Counted from the first letter of the stretch, positions 1 through 6,411 are shown. The stretch: DNA of 10,633 nt from Fibrobacteraceae bacterium (GCA_023231365.1 JALNVO010000081.1:1-10633), one strand, 5' to 3'. Notes: generated by a model not told the origin, from the sequence alone. Translations and numbers: made by a program.

Positions 1-96
1 AAGGCGGGCCTTCGCAAAGGTCAGAAGCTATTCCACTTACATCAAAAATTATGCGTCTTGCCCTTGACTTTCTTCACAGTTTGTTAGATGGACAAT

Positions 97-993
97 TTAT
101 AAGATTAAAAACGGATTTATCTGCATTTTTTTGGATTTTCTTTTCCAATAAAGACTTTTTCGTCTTCTACTTTTACTTTCATTTAAAACATATATTCCGA
201 CAAATTTATATTTGTCTATCCCTAATATATCCTTATGCTTAAAAAACACAATTCTTCGTTGATTTAGATTTATATATTCCTCATAATGCTCTAGGCTTTT
301 TACTCTATCACTATTTTTTTCTTCTATTTCTGAAAAATCAAATTTTTCGCAGTTAGTCCATCCATTTCTTGTTTTTTCTGCTGGCCACCATACTAAAATA
401 TCTGAATTAGCTGGCAATATTGCTCCACCTGTTCTTTGGAACCCTCTTTTTATTTTTGAGGGATTAATATTGAAAACCTTACAAATCTCTTCAATCGTAG
501 ATAGGGAAATATCGTTATCTACATCAAGGGTATTTTTTCGTCTCCAGAATAGGCCTGTATTTTCCTTTTCATCCCAAGGTATGAATTGATTTTTAAGTAT
601 CAGTTCTCGTTTTTGTTCTAGTATAAAATTGACAATACGATCTATGTCCCCATTAATGAGTTCTATCTTTTTTCTGCAATCAATTTCTAATACCCTATGG
701 CCTGTGTTTTTCTCTATCTGAGCCTTGCGCTTTCTATCTTTTTGAATACTTGCATTGTTTTTATAATGAGCAGGTTCATTTACTTCGATATGTATTTTAA
801 ACTGCGGGAAATAAACATCAGTAAGTGCGTATAAGTTGGAAGCTCGATTGACATATTGTTGTGGAACCAATTTCACTGTTGGATCATTAATTTTATGCCA
901 CAGTCTAGAAATTACATAACCTTCGTAGGCCTTTCTTGCTGTCTTTTGTAGAACTCGCGCAATGTAATCAAATGTGGAATCAAAATTGTTCAT
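97..993 (-). CDS. PvuRts1I/AbaSI-family modification-dependent restriction endonuclease
   Basis: Enzymes of this family cut DNA containing 5-hydroxymethylcytosine or glucosyl-hydroxymethylcytosine, acting as stand-alone anti-phage type IV enzymes. Residue numbers below count from an ATG at 1008. The N-terminal half is Vsr-like: a YEGYVISRLWH helix (28-38), PQQYV (49-53), then TDVYFPQ (63-69) and IHIEVNEPAHY (72-82), giving D64-x10-E75-x-N77-E78. The C-terminal half looks SRA-like: DILVWWPAEK, then a GWTN segment, and finally KYKFVGIYVL, matching in order the WFP / W-N / YRFLGVF pattern I recall from PvuRts1I. About 298 aa agrees with the roughly 290 aa I recall for PvuRts1I. I chose ATG 993 because GGAAGGA lies 7 nt before it, while ATG 1008 has no Shine-Dalgarno. 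The gene is far richer in A/T than the trp genes, suggesting transfer. No methyltransferase is visible. The usual second Asp of ExD is Asn. The family call rests on remembered sequences, not a search. Confidence 0.8.
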   Translation of the reverse strand: MNNFDSTFDYIARVLQKTARKAYEGYVISRLWHKINDPTVKLVPQQYVNRASNLYALTDVYFPQFKIHIEVNEPAHYKNNASIQKDRKRKAQIEKNTGHRVLEIDCRKKIELINGDIDRIVNFILEQKRELILKNQFIPWDEKENTGLFWRRKNTLDVDNDISLSTIEEICKVFNINPSKIKRGFQRTGGAILPANSDILVWWPAEKTRNGWTNCEKFDFSEIEEKNSDRVKSLEHYEEYINLNQRRIVFFKHKDILGIDKYKFVGIYVLNESKSRRRKSLYWKRKSKKMQINPFLIL

Positions 994-1019
994 TATTTTT
1001 CCTTCCATAATATGTCAAG

Positions 1020-1030
1020 CGCCAATGGCG
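1020..1030. repeat. Operator-like palindrome upstream of the nuclease gene
   Basis: CGCCA-A-TGGCG is an 11-bp perfect inverted repeat about 27 bp upstream of the chosen nuclease start, between it and the FISUMP gene. It has the size of a half-turn operator core, and its single-base centre makes an RNA hairpin unlikely. A second short inverted repeat, TTATC-CGC-GATAA, lies at 1048-1060. Neither is followed by a T-run, so neither is a terminator. A regulatory role is inference only. Confidence 0.3.
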
Positions 1031-1096
1031 TCCATCTACCATATAAATTATCCGCGATAATAACTGATGCAGAGCCTTGTAAATGGTTATTCCTTG

Positions 1097-2302
1097 CTAA
1101 TCCATAACACAACGGACATACAACGCGCTACTCTTATTGTAGTAGAGCGTACTCATATATGTGTCGTTGTAGTCCAAATGTCTACTGTAGGCACTGTCTG
1201 CATTGTTTTCCCTAGCACTCCAAAAATCCGTACTGAGACCCGTATTGTGGAAGCTACCATCATCGTGGCGACGGCCAGCAGGGAGAGCTGAAAAACCGTA
1301 AGCATCCGTTCCATTGCCACTGTCATACCACCCATCGTTGCTCTTCAGCGCGGTTCCCGCTGTGCTGAAACCACCGACTGCGGCTTCAAGAGTTGCCCAC
1401 TCACCATTGCTTGGAATATGCCAGCCGCTGGGGCACGCGCCTTGATGATTCACGCTATCACCGAGGATCGCGATGTTATAATTCATGCTCACGGACATCG
1501 CACCCACCCATAGATACAAACGACCATATTGAGAGCAGTTATCCGCATTGTCTTCGTAACACCAGCTGCTATCAACTGCGTAGTTCAAATTTTCTGCCAT
1601 CCATGTCTGCGTACCGATGGCGACCGTCTTGTAAGTCTGCCCGTCCCGTGTATCAGTCACCTCGCCATAACTGACCGTTTGTGTTGATGAACTTGAAGAT
1701 TCTGCCAAAGAGGAGCCATCTGAAATGTCCTTGACACAACGGATGGAGAACGCGTAGCTTTTATTGAGATCATACGTAGATATCTCCGCATTGCCATTAT
1801 CCAAGTATTTGTTATAAGCGTTATACGCATCGTTTTCCGTGGCACTCCAGAAGTACGCGCCACTGTCCACGTCATAAAAGCCATCCGTGCCGTCACGACG
1901 ACCTGCCGGAAGAGCCGAAAAACCGTAAGTATCCGTTCCATTGCCGCTGTCATACCACCCATCTTTACTCTTCAGCGCTGTTCCCGCTGTGCTGAAACCA
2001 CCGACTGCGGCTTCAAGGGTTGCCCACTCACCATTGCTTGGAATATGCCAGCCGCTGGGGCACGCACCCTGATGATCCACACTGTCGCCGAGGATCGCGA
2101 CGTTATAATTCATGCTCACGGACATCGCACCCACCCACGAATACAAGCGACCATATTGAGAGCAGCTATCCGCATTGTCTTCGTAACACCAGCTGCTATC
2201 AACTGCGTAGTTCAAATTTTCTGCCATCCACGTCTGGGAGCCAATCACCACCGTCTTGTAAGTCTGCCCGTCCCGTGTATCAGTCACCTCGCCATAACTG
2301 AC
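1097..2302 (-). repeat. In-gene tandem duplication, 627-bp unit
   Basis: Unit 1 spans 2302 down to 1676 and unit 2 spans 1675 down to 1097; unit 2 is shorter because it lacks the linker after its last domain. The spacing is exactly 209 codons. The DNA is almost identical for about the first 400 bp of each unit (for example the stretches starting at 1393 and at 2020), then diverges abruptly after the LPAGRR codons. Both silent and replacement changes occur in the divergent part, and no adenine bias is apparent. This looks like recent duplication or gene conversion joined to unrelated FISUMP 3' ends. Confidence 0.85.
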
Positions 2303-2446
2303 CGTTTGTGTTGATGAAGAACTCACCCCTCGATTATCATTCCCGTCCGCTTCAGACGAAGAATTGATTTCACACGCAGCAAGAAGTACAGTAACAAAAA
2401 TTAGGCCCCATGCGAAAAAACACATTCTATCATTTTGCCATCTCAT
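1097..2446 (-). CDS. Lipoprotein with two tandem FISUMP domains
   Basis: Predicted cell-envelope lipoprotein of unknown molecular function. The N-terminus has a hydrophobic signal (10-24) ending in the lipobox L22-A23-A24-C25, so it should be lipidated on Cys25. A Ser/Asp-rich spacer (26-48) follows, then two FISUMP domains at about 49-239 and 258-449, joined by a serine-rich linker. Each has the family landmarks DGQTYKTV.IG.QTWMAENLNY, WCYEDNAD.CSQYGRLY, ACPSGWHIPSNGEWATLE, YGFSALPAGRR, FWSA.EN and a closing RCV.D. The fold is thought to resemble C-type-lectin/formylglycine-generating-enzyme-like domains (family knowledge, moderate certainty). AGGAGA lies 4 nt before the ATG, which fixes the start. 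The two domains are nearly identical over their first two thirds and differ strongly in the last third. Nearby genes give no clue to its ligand; carbohydrate or surface binding is only a guess. Confidence 0.88.
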   Translation of the reverse strand: MRWQNDRMCFFAWGLIFVTVLLAACEINSSSEADGNDNRGVSSSSTQTVSYGEVTDTRDGQTYKTVVIGSQTWMAENLNYAVDSSWCYEDNADSCSQYGRLYSWVGAMSVSMNYNVAILGDSVDHQGACPSGWHIPSNGEWATLEAAVGGFSTAGTALKSKDGWYDSGNGTDTYGFSALPAGRRDGTDGFYDVDSGAYFWSATENDAYNAYNKYLDNGNAEISTYDLNKSYAFSIRCVKDISDGSSLAESSSSSTQTVSYGEVTDTRDGQTYKTVAIGTQTWMAENLNYAVDSSWCYEDNADNCSQYGRLYLWVGAMSVSMNYNIAILGDSVNHQGACPSGWHIPSNGEWATLEAAVGGFSTAGTALKSNDGWYDSGNGTDAYGFSALPAGRRHDDGSFHNTGLSTDFWSARENNADSAYSRHLDYNDTYMSTLYYNKSSALYVRCVMD

Positions 2447-2524
2447 AAAATCTCCTATGATAAAAAAGCAACGTTACTCAAACATCTCGTGTATGACAAC
2501 ACTTAGTTGCAACAGTTAATTTAA

Positions 2525-2553
2525 AATATAAATACGTTCTGCCAAAGTTGCAA
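2525..2553 (-). promoter_or_regulatory. Candidate sigma70-type promoter of the FISUMP lipoprotein gene
   Basis: On the minus strand, TTGCAA (2553-2548) is followed by a 17-bp spacer and TATATT (2530-2525). This would give a 5' UTR of roughly 70 nt before the ATG at 2446. AGTTGCAA also occurs at 2505-2512, 41 bp from the copy that overlaps the -35 box. Called from consensus similarity only. Confidence 0.45.
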
Positions 2554-3059
2554 TCAATTTATTGCATAAAAAAGTTTGAACATATCTTTGAATGGCCCTC
2601 AGATTCTTCTGTTCGCAGGGCCTGCGGATTTTAACCGGATCGCCAATCCATATTTCTTAGGTATCGACATTTTAGGCTCCAGATGGTTTGATACTTGCAT
2701 TATAGGAGGTATTCGATCTCCTTGCTAGACATCATTTGGCCAAAAAATCTATATGTCCCCATCAACTTTTCTCGTTTACTGAACTTCAAGGATCGCTATA
2801 GAACCTTAGCCCACGCAAAGCACGGGATTCTATTTTAGATAAAATTTCTAAAATGGATACAAAGTTGCTGAAAGAGGTTCTTTCGCTCTATGCAAAAATT
2901 TCATTGCGCTTTGCGTAAAAGCAGTTCTCTTGGGAATGAAGGGGTCGCAAGAGCCGGTATCCGATGGGATCGTTACAGGGCGATTGCGCAGGGGAAGGCC
3001 TTCCCCATCACATCCTACAAAATTGTATTGTTTATTTTTTCATTTTCTTTTAAAACCCC
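2554..3059. other. Gene-poor stretch with no recognised gene; frame-broken protein-like fragments
   Basis: About 500 bp separate the FISUMP promoter from the trp promoter, and no gene here is convincing. Three short open segments follow one another in different plus-strand frames: about 2571-2728 (contains GPADFNRIANPYFLGIDIL), about 2700-2836 (contains LYVPINFSRLLNFKDRYRT), and about 2808-2910 (contains RKARDSILDKISKM and KLLKEVLSLYAKISLRFA before a stop). They read like ordinary protein but have no start, ribosome site or family I can name. They could be the remains of a frameshifted gene, or chance. An inverted repeat GGCCCT / AGGGCC lies at 2594-2622. Confidence 0.3.
2991..3006. repeat. 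Perfect 16-bp palindrome
   Basis: GGGGAAGGCCTTCCCC equals its own reverse complement. It lies about 90 bp upstream of the trp leader peptide and just upstream of the AT-rich trp promoter region. There is no T-run on either side, so it is not an intrinsic terminator. It could be a protein-binding site or a residue of an old mobile element. Confidence 0.6.
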
Positions 3060-3088
3060 TTGCCATTTATTTTCCGTTTATTTAATTT
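3060..3088 (+). promoter_or_regulatory. Candidate trp promoter
   Basis: TTGCCA (3060-3065), a 17-bp spacer and TAATTT (3083-3088) form a plausible sigma70-type promoter just before the leader peptide. Transcription would then start at about 3095, on or next to the leader ATG. A weaker alternative, TTGTTT (3028-3033) with 17 bp to TAAAAC (3051-3056), would give a 5' UTR of about 30 nt. The surrounding DNA is AT-rich, so both are tentative. Confidence 0.4.
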
Positions 3089-3094
3089 CTGCGT

Positions 3095-3160
3095 ATGCTA
3101 AGCGCAAATTCACATATCGCTCACAATAACAACTGGTGGTGGCAGGCTCACAGAACTTGA
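3095..3160 (+). CDS. trpL: trp leader peptide (attenuation peptide)
   Basis: A 21-codon reading frame starts at ATG 3095, has three adjacent Trp codons (TGG at 3134, 3137 and 3140, residues 14-16) and stops at TGA 3158-3160. Three Trp in a row in a 21-residue peptide directly upstream of trpE is the hallmark of a ribosome-sensing leader. The Trp codons abut the 5' arm of an RNA hairpin (3143-3165), and the stop codon falls at the junction of that hairpin's loop and 3' arm. A ribosome stalled on Trp would free arm 2, and one reaching the stop would mask it. No Shine-Dalgarno is visible before the ATG. If the TTGCCA/TAATTT promoter is correct, the transcript could be leaderless. The peptide itself probably has no other function. 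Confidence 0.9.
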   Translation: MLSANSHIAHNNNWWWQAHRT

Positions 3161-3227
3161 GTCTGGTTTTTGCGTGTTTGCAATAAGTTTGCAAAAAAGC
3201 TCCGGGCTCAAGCCCCGGGGCTTTTTT
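3143..3227 (+). promoter_or_regulatory. trp ribosome-mediated transcription attenuator
   Basis: Three mutually exclusive RNA pairings can be read. 1:2 pairs CAGGCTCA (3143-3150) with TGAGTCTG (3158-3165), 8 bp including one G-U, with a 7-nt loop. 2:3 (antiterminator) pairs CTTGAGTCTGG (3156-3166) with CCGGGCTCAAG (3202-3212), 11 bp including two G-U. 3:4 is the terminator at 3193-3227. When Trp-tRNA is scarce the ribosome stalls at the TGG codons, covers arm 1, and 2:3 forms, so trpE-trpGD is transcribed. When Trp is plentiful the ribosome reaches the stop, covers arm 2, and the terminator forms. All arms are visible in the sequence. The mechanism is inferred from the classical enterobacterial model. 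Confidence 0.88.
3193..3227 (+). terminator. Attenuator terminator (3:4 hairpin)
   Basis: A 14-bp stem (A6, then GCTCCGGG pairing with CCCGGGGC, then T6; one T-G wobble) encloses a 7-nt loop and ends in six T residues. It lies 37 bp before the trpE ATG, in front of the genes it controls rather than behind an upstream gene. Its 5' arm and loop overlap antiterminator strand 3. Confidence 0.92.
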
Positions 3228-3264
3228 GTTGCCTGAAATGAATTTTTAACAAAGGATCTAAGTT

Positions 3265-4671
3265 ATGGCTAAAAGGACTGACAGCATTTACACTACCCTC
3301 GCGGGAGAACGCTATACTCCGTTCTCCCTTGCAAAAAAACTCGGAGCAAAGGCAATCCTTGAATCCGCTTCATTTTCACACGGTACGGACCGCTATTCGA
3401 TCCTGATGTTCGATGAGGCGTTCCACATTGTAGAAGATGACGCTGGCGTTGCAATCATTGCGAACGGTAAGCGCACTCCTTACAAGGCGAAAGATATTCT
3501 GGATGCGCTCGAAGAAATCGCCGCGGAGAACGACCGGCCGGCGAAGGGAATTCCCCTCCCCGCTTCCGGCATCGGCTTTCTCTCTTACGAATTCTGCTCG
3601 CGCTGCGATACAATCCATTTGGCAAAGCAGACGGATGCGCTCAAGATTCCGGAGTCCGAGTTTATGGTGGGGCATGTCTATATAGTATTCGACCATTTTA
3701 CGGAAACTCTCCACATATTCGGGCTCAACTATGCGGAACATGAAATTGATTTGGTGAAAGCTATCGATAAAGTAAAGAAGACCCTTTCCAATCTCGACTT
3801 TTCGTACTTGGCCGCTCCAGAAGAGGATTTTCCGTGCAAGGTGATTACCGATCTTGAAAAGAGCCATGATGAATATGTGCACCGCGTGAAGGAGATTCAA
3901 AAGCATATTGTCGCAGGCGATTTGATTCAGGCGGTGCCCAGCAGAAGATTGCAGCTTGAAACCGAAGTGGGCGCGCTCGAAGTGTACCGCAGGCTCCGCT
4001 CGGTGAATCCGTCCCCATATCTCTTCTATATCGACTTCGGCGCCTACCAGCTTGTGGGAGCTTCGCCGGAAAGTTTGGTGAGGAGCCGTAATGGCAAGAG
4101 TTCCATCCGCCCGATCGCCGGTACTTGCCGCCGCGGAAAAAACGAAGCGGAAGACGAATTCTTGAAGGAAAAGCTCTTGAACGATCCGAAGGAACGCGCG
4201 GAGCATTTGATGCTCGTCGATCTTGCAAGAAACGATCTCGGGCGCATTTCCGAAGCAGGGTCGGTGAAGCTTACCCGCTATATGGAATGCCAGTCCTTTA
4301 GCCACGTGATCCATTTGGTATCCGAAGTGGAAGGGAAGACAAAGGCCGGCATTCACCAGATTCAAGTGCTCCGGGCAGCATTCCCGGCGGGCACGGTGAG
4401 CGGCGCACCCAAAATTAGCGCGATTGAGATCGTTTCTTCGCTCGAAAGCGAGAAGCGGAACTTCTATGCAGGCGCAGTTGGCTATCTAGAGGCGGACGGC
4501 GACCTCGATTTTTGCATTACGCTTCGCAGTGCGCTCAAGCAGGGCAACGTGTGGACCCTTCAGGCAGGTAGCGGCATTGTCTATGCTTCCGACGCCGAAC
4601 GCGAATGGGAAGAAACCAACGAGAAGCTCGGCGCAATGAGAATTGTTCTAGAAAATAAGAAGAAGAACTAA
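3265..4671 (+). CDS. trpE: Anthranilate synthase component I
   Basis: Converts chorismate and ammonia (delivered by TrpG) to anthranilate and pyruvate, the committed step of tryptophan synthesis, in the cytoplasm. At 468 aa it is near normal for TrpE. Landmarks in order: ILESAS (31-36), the N-terminal element tied to Trp feedback inhibition in TrpE; GDLIQAVPS (218-226); PSPYLFYID (249-257); PIAGT (283-287); DLARNDLGR (319-327); FPAGTVSGAPK (373-383); GAVGY (403-407); QAGSGIV (433-439); and a closing EREWEET. PIAGT, rather than the PIKGT of aminodeoxychorismate synthase, supports TrpE over PabB, as does the trp leader in front. AAAGGA lies 8 nt before the ATG. trpGD follows after 15 nt. Transcription should be controlled by the upstream attenuator, and enzyme activity by Trp through the conserved Ser-containing motif. 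Confidence 0.96.
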   Translation: MAKRTDSIYTTLAGERYTPFSLAKKLGAKAILESASFSHGTDRYSILMFDEAFHIVEDDAGVAIIANGKRTPYKAKDILDALEEIAAENDRPAKGIPLPASGIGFLSYEFCSRCDTIHLAKQTDALKIPESEFMVGHVYIVFDHFTETLHIFGLNYAEHEIDLVKAIDKVKKTLSNLDFSYLAAPEEDFPCKVITDLEKSHDEYVHRVKEIQKHIVAGDLIQAVPSRRLQLETEVGALEVYRRLRSVNPSPYLFYIDFGAYQLVGASPESLVRSRNGKSSIRPIAGTCRRGKNEAEDEFLKEKLLNDPKERAEHLMLVDLARNDLGRISEAGSVKLTRYMECQSFSHVIHLVSEVEGKTKAGIHQIQVLRAAFPAGTVSGAPKISAIEIVSSLESEKRNFYAGAVGYLEADGDLDFCITLRSALKQGNVWTLQAGSGIVYASDAEREWEETNEKLGAMRIVLENKKKN

Positions 4672-4686
4672 GGAAAAGGATATTCT

Positions 4687-6285
4687 ATGATAGTCATCAT
4701 CGACAACTACGATTCATTTACATACAACATTTACCAATCCGTATGTAACCTCACCAACGAGCCCGTAACGGTTCTCCGCAGCAAGGAGTGCTCTATTGCG
4801 GACATTGAAAAGTTGAATCCATCCCGTTTGATTGTTTCTCCTGGCCCGGGACGCCCAGAAGATGCGGGAATCTCTGTAGAGGCGATAAAGCATTTTGCAG
4901 GCAAGCTCCCTATTTTGGGCGTATGCCTCGGACACCAGGCAATCGGTTATGCTTTCGGCGCAAAAATCGTGCAGGCCAAATTCATCAAGCACGGTATTGC
5001 TGAAGAAATCAATCTCGACGGGCATGGTCTCTTCCGCAACATCGGGAAGAAAGGAACGTTTACTCGCTACCACAGCTTGGTTGTCGATGAAAGTACGCTC
5101 TCCGCCGACTTTGAAGTAACAGCCCGCGCTACGGATGGCGACATTATGGGTATCCGCCACAAGAAATATGATATTGAAGGAGTGCAATTTCACCCGGAAT
5201 CCATTGCATCCAAGGAAGGCGACCCGCTTTTTAAGGCTTTCCTGAACTACCGTCGCGATTCTCTCCCTGTGACGGCCATTCTCAACATGCTCATCGCCAA
5301 AGAAGATCTCGACCAGAAGACGGCAGAACTTTTTATGGAAGCCCTTACTGACGGGCTTCTCGACGAACGTCAAACAGCCGCGATTCTCACGGCTATCGCC
5401 GCCAAAGGGCCCGCTGCAAGCGAAATTGCGGGCTGTGCCGCTGTGCTCTGCCGCAAAAAGACGCAGATTCCTTTTTCCGTGGAAATTGAACTTACGGATA
5501 TCGTCGGCACGGGCGGAGACTGCAAAGGCAGCTTCAATATCAGTTCTATGTCAAGCTTCATTGCTGCGGCTTGCGGGCTCAAAGTCGCGAAGCATGGCAA
5601 CCGGGCTGTTTCGAGTAAATCAGGAGCCGCGGACTTCTTTGAAGCGTTCGGAATCAAAATCAACGCCACCCCTGAAAAGATGGCCAAAGCCATCGAAAAG
5701 ACGAACTTCGGCTTTCTCTTTGCTCCGATATATCATTCCGCAATGCGCTTCGCAGGCCCAGTGCGAAAGGCTTTAGGGATCAAGACCATCATGAACCTGA
5801 TAGGCCCGCTCTCCAATCCTGCAAATGCAAAGTACCTGATGCTCGGCGTGTACAGCACGGATTTGCTTAAACCCGTCGCGGATGCAGCTAAGATGCTCGG
5901 CGCAAAGCGCGTAATGGTAATCACAAGCGAAGACGGCTTCGACGAAATCTCGCCGATGACCAAGACGTACGTGTATGAGATTGATGAAGACAACCAAGCG
6001 ATGAAATACAAAATCGATCCCGCCGAATTCGGAATTCCCAAATGCGATGATGAAGAACTCGGAGGCGGAACGGCCAAAGAAAATGTCGCTCTCGCAAAGG
6101 ACCTATTGCAAGGAAAGGGACGCTCCGCTATCCGTTACGCCAGTCTTTTGAACGCTGCCGCAGCCCTCTATGTCGGTAAGCAGGCAAACTCGCTCAAGGC
6201 AGGTTATGAAATGGCAAAGAATGCGCTCGATTCCGGAGCTGTCGAAAAGAAAATCGAAGAAGTCGTTAAAGAAACGAACGCATAA
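4687..6285 (+). CDS. trpGD: Fused anthranilate synthase glutaminase / anthranilate phosphoribosyltransferase
   Basis: A bifunctional protein. Residues 1 to about 190 are the TrpG class-I glutaminase that feeds ammonia to TrpE: NYDSFTYN (7-14), SPGPGRPEDAG (51-61), catalytic Cys80 in GVCLGHQ, YHSL (128-131), and His169/Glu171 in QFHPES. From about 196 to the end is TrpD, which joins anthranilate to phosphoribosyl pyrophosphate: GTGGD (274-278), KHGNRAVSS (302-310) and the anthranilate-binding stretch around 348-378 with RKALGIKT and GPLSNP. At 532 aa it matches the length I recall for the E. coli TrpGD fusion (531). All catalytic signatures of both halves are intact and there is no frameshift at the join. 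AAGGA lies 6 nt before the ATG, 15 nt after trpE, so co-transcription is nearly certain. An intrinsic terminator 30 bp downstream ends the unit. Confidence 0.96.
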   Translation: MIVIIDNYDSFTYNIYQSVCNLTNEPVTVLRSKECSIADIEKLNPSRLIVSPGPGRPEDAGISVEAIKHFAGKLPILGVCLGHQAIGYAFGAKIVQAKFIKHGIAEEINLDGHGLFRNIGKKGTFTRYHSLVVDESTLSADFEVTARATDGDIMGIRHKKYDIEGVQFHPESIASKEGDPLFKAFLNYRRDSLPVTAILNMLIAKEDLDQKTAELFMEALTDGLLDERQTAAILTAIAAKGPAASEIAGCAAVLCRKKTQIPFSVEIELTDIVGTGGDCKGSFNISSMSSFIAAACGLKVAKHGNRAVSSKSGAADFFEAFGIKINATPEKMAKAIEKTNFGFLFAPIYHSAMRFAGPVRKALGIKTIMNLIGPLSNPANAKYLMLGVYSTDLLKPVADAAKMLGAKRVMVITSEDGFDEISPMTKTYVYEIDEDNQAMKYKIDPAEFGIPKCDDEELGGGTAKENVALAKDLLQGKGRSAIRYASLLNAAAALYVGKQANSLKAGYEMAKNALDSGAVEKKIEEVVKETNA

Positions 6286-6314
6286 GCCATCGGAAAATAA
6301 TGCATACAAAAAAG

Positions 6315-6342
6315 CACCTCAAAAACTCCGAGGTGTTTTTTT
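6315..6342 (+). terminator. Intrinsic terminator of the trpE-trpGD unit
   Basis: CACCTC (6315-6320) pairs with GAGGTG (6330-6335) across a 9-nt loop, and seven T residues follow. An A-run precedes the stem. It begins 30 bp after the trpGD stop, so no trpC, trpF, trpB or trpA is co-transcribed from here. Confidence 0.88.
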
Positions 6343-6411
6343 ATAGCAAAGGAAATTGGACACTTCTAAAAATTGTATTGCGGCCAAGAAATTCTGCAAG
6401 GGCAGGGAAGC

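Noticed and set aside
1..96. Gene end or terminator at the left edge
   Set aside because: All plus frames are short and featureless. The small AAGG/CCTT inverted repeat at 1-12 is cut by the window edge and has no T-run, so nothing can be called.
1100..1275. Diversity-generating retroelement target in the variable 3' end of the FISUMP repeats
   Set aside because: C-type-lectin-like ends can be such targets, but differences between the two units include many non-adenine and silent changes, and no reverse transcriptase or template repeat is present in the window.
2890..3129. 79-aa plus-strand open frame upstream of trpE
   Set aside because: It has no recognisable family, runs through AT-rich promoter DNA and overlaps the true leader peptide in another frame.
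3060..3264. T-box or TRAP-type control of trpE
   Set aside because: No T-box sequence or specifier-loop arrangement and no series of spaced GAG/UAG triplets was seen; the leader-peptide attenuator explains the region.
3376..4365. 329-aa open frame antisense to trpE
   Set aside because: It lies wholly opposite a gene with intact catalytic motifs and shows no domain of its own, so it is a mirror of the codon bias.
3265..4671. Aminodeoxychorismate synthase (pabB) as an alternative for the first trp gene
   Set aside because: PIAGT rather than PIKGT, the ILESAS feedback element, the Trp leader and the fused trpGD partner all favour trpE.
4714..5373. 219-aa open frame antisense to trpGD
   Set aside because: It is opposite intact TrpG motifs with no ribosome site or domain.
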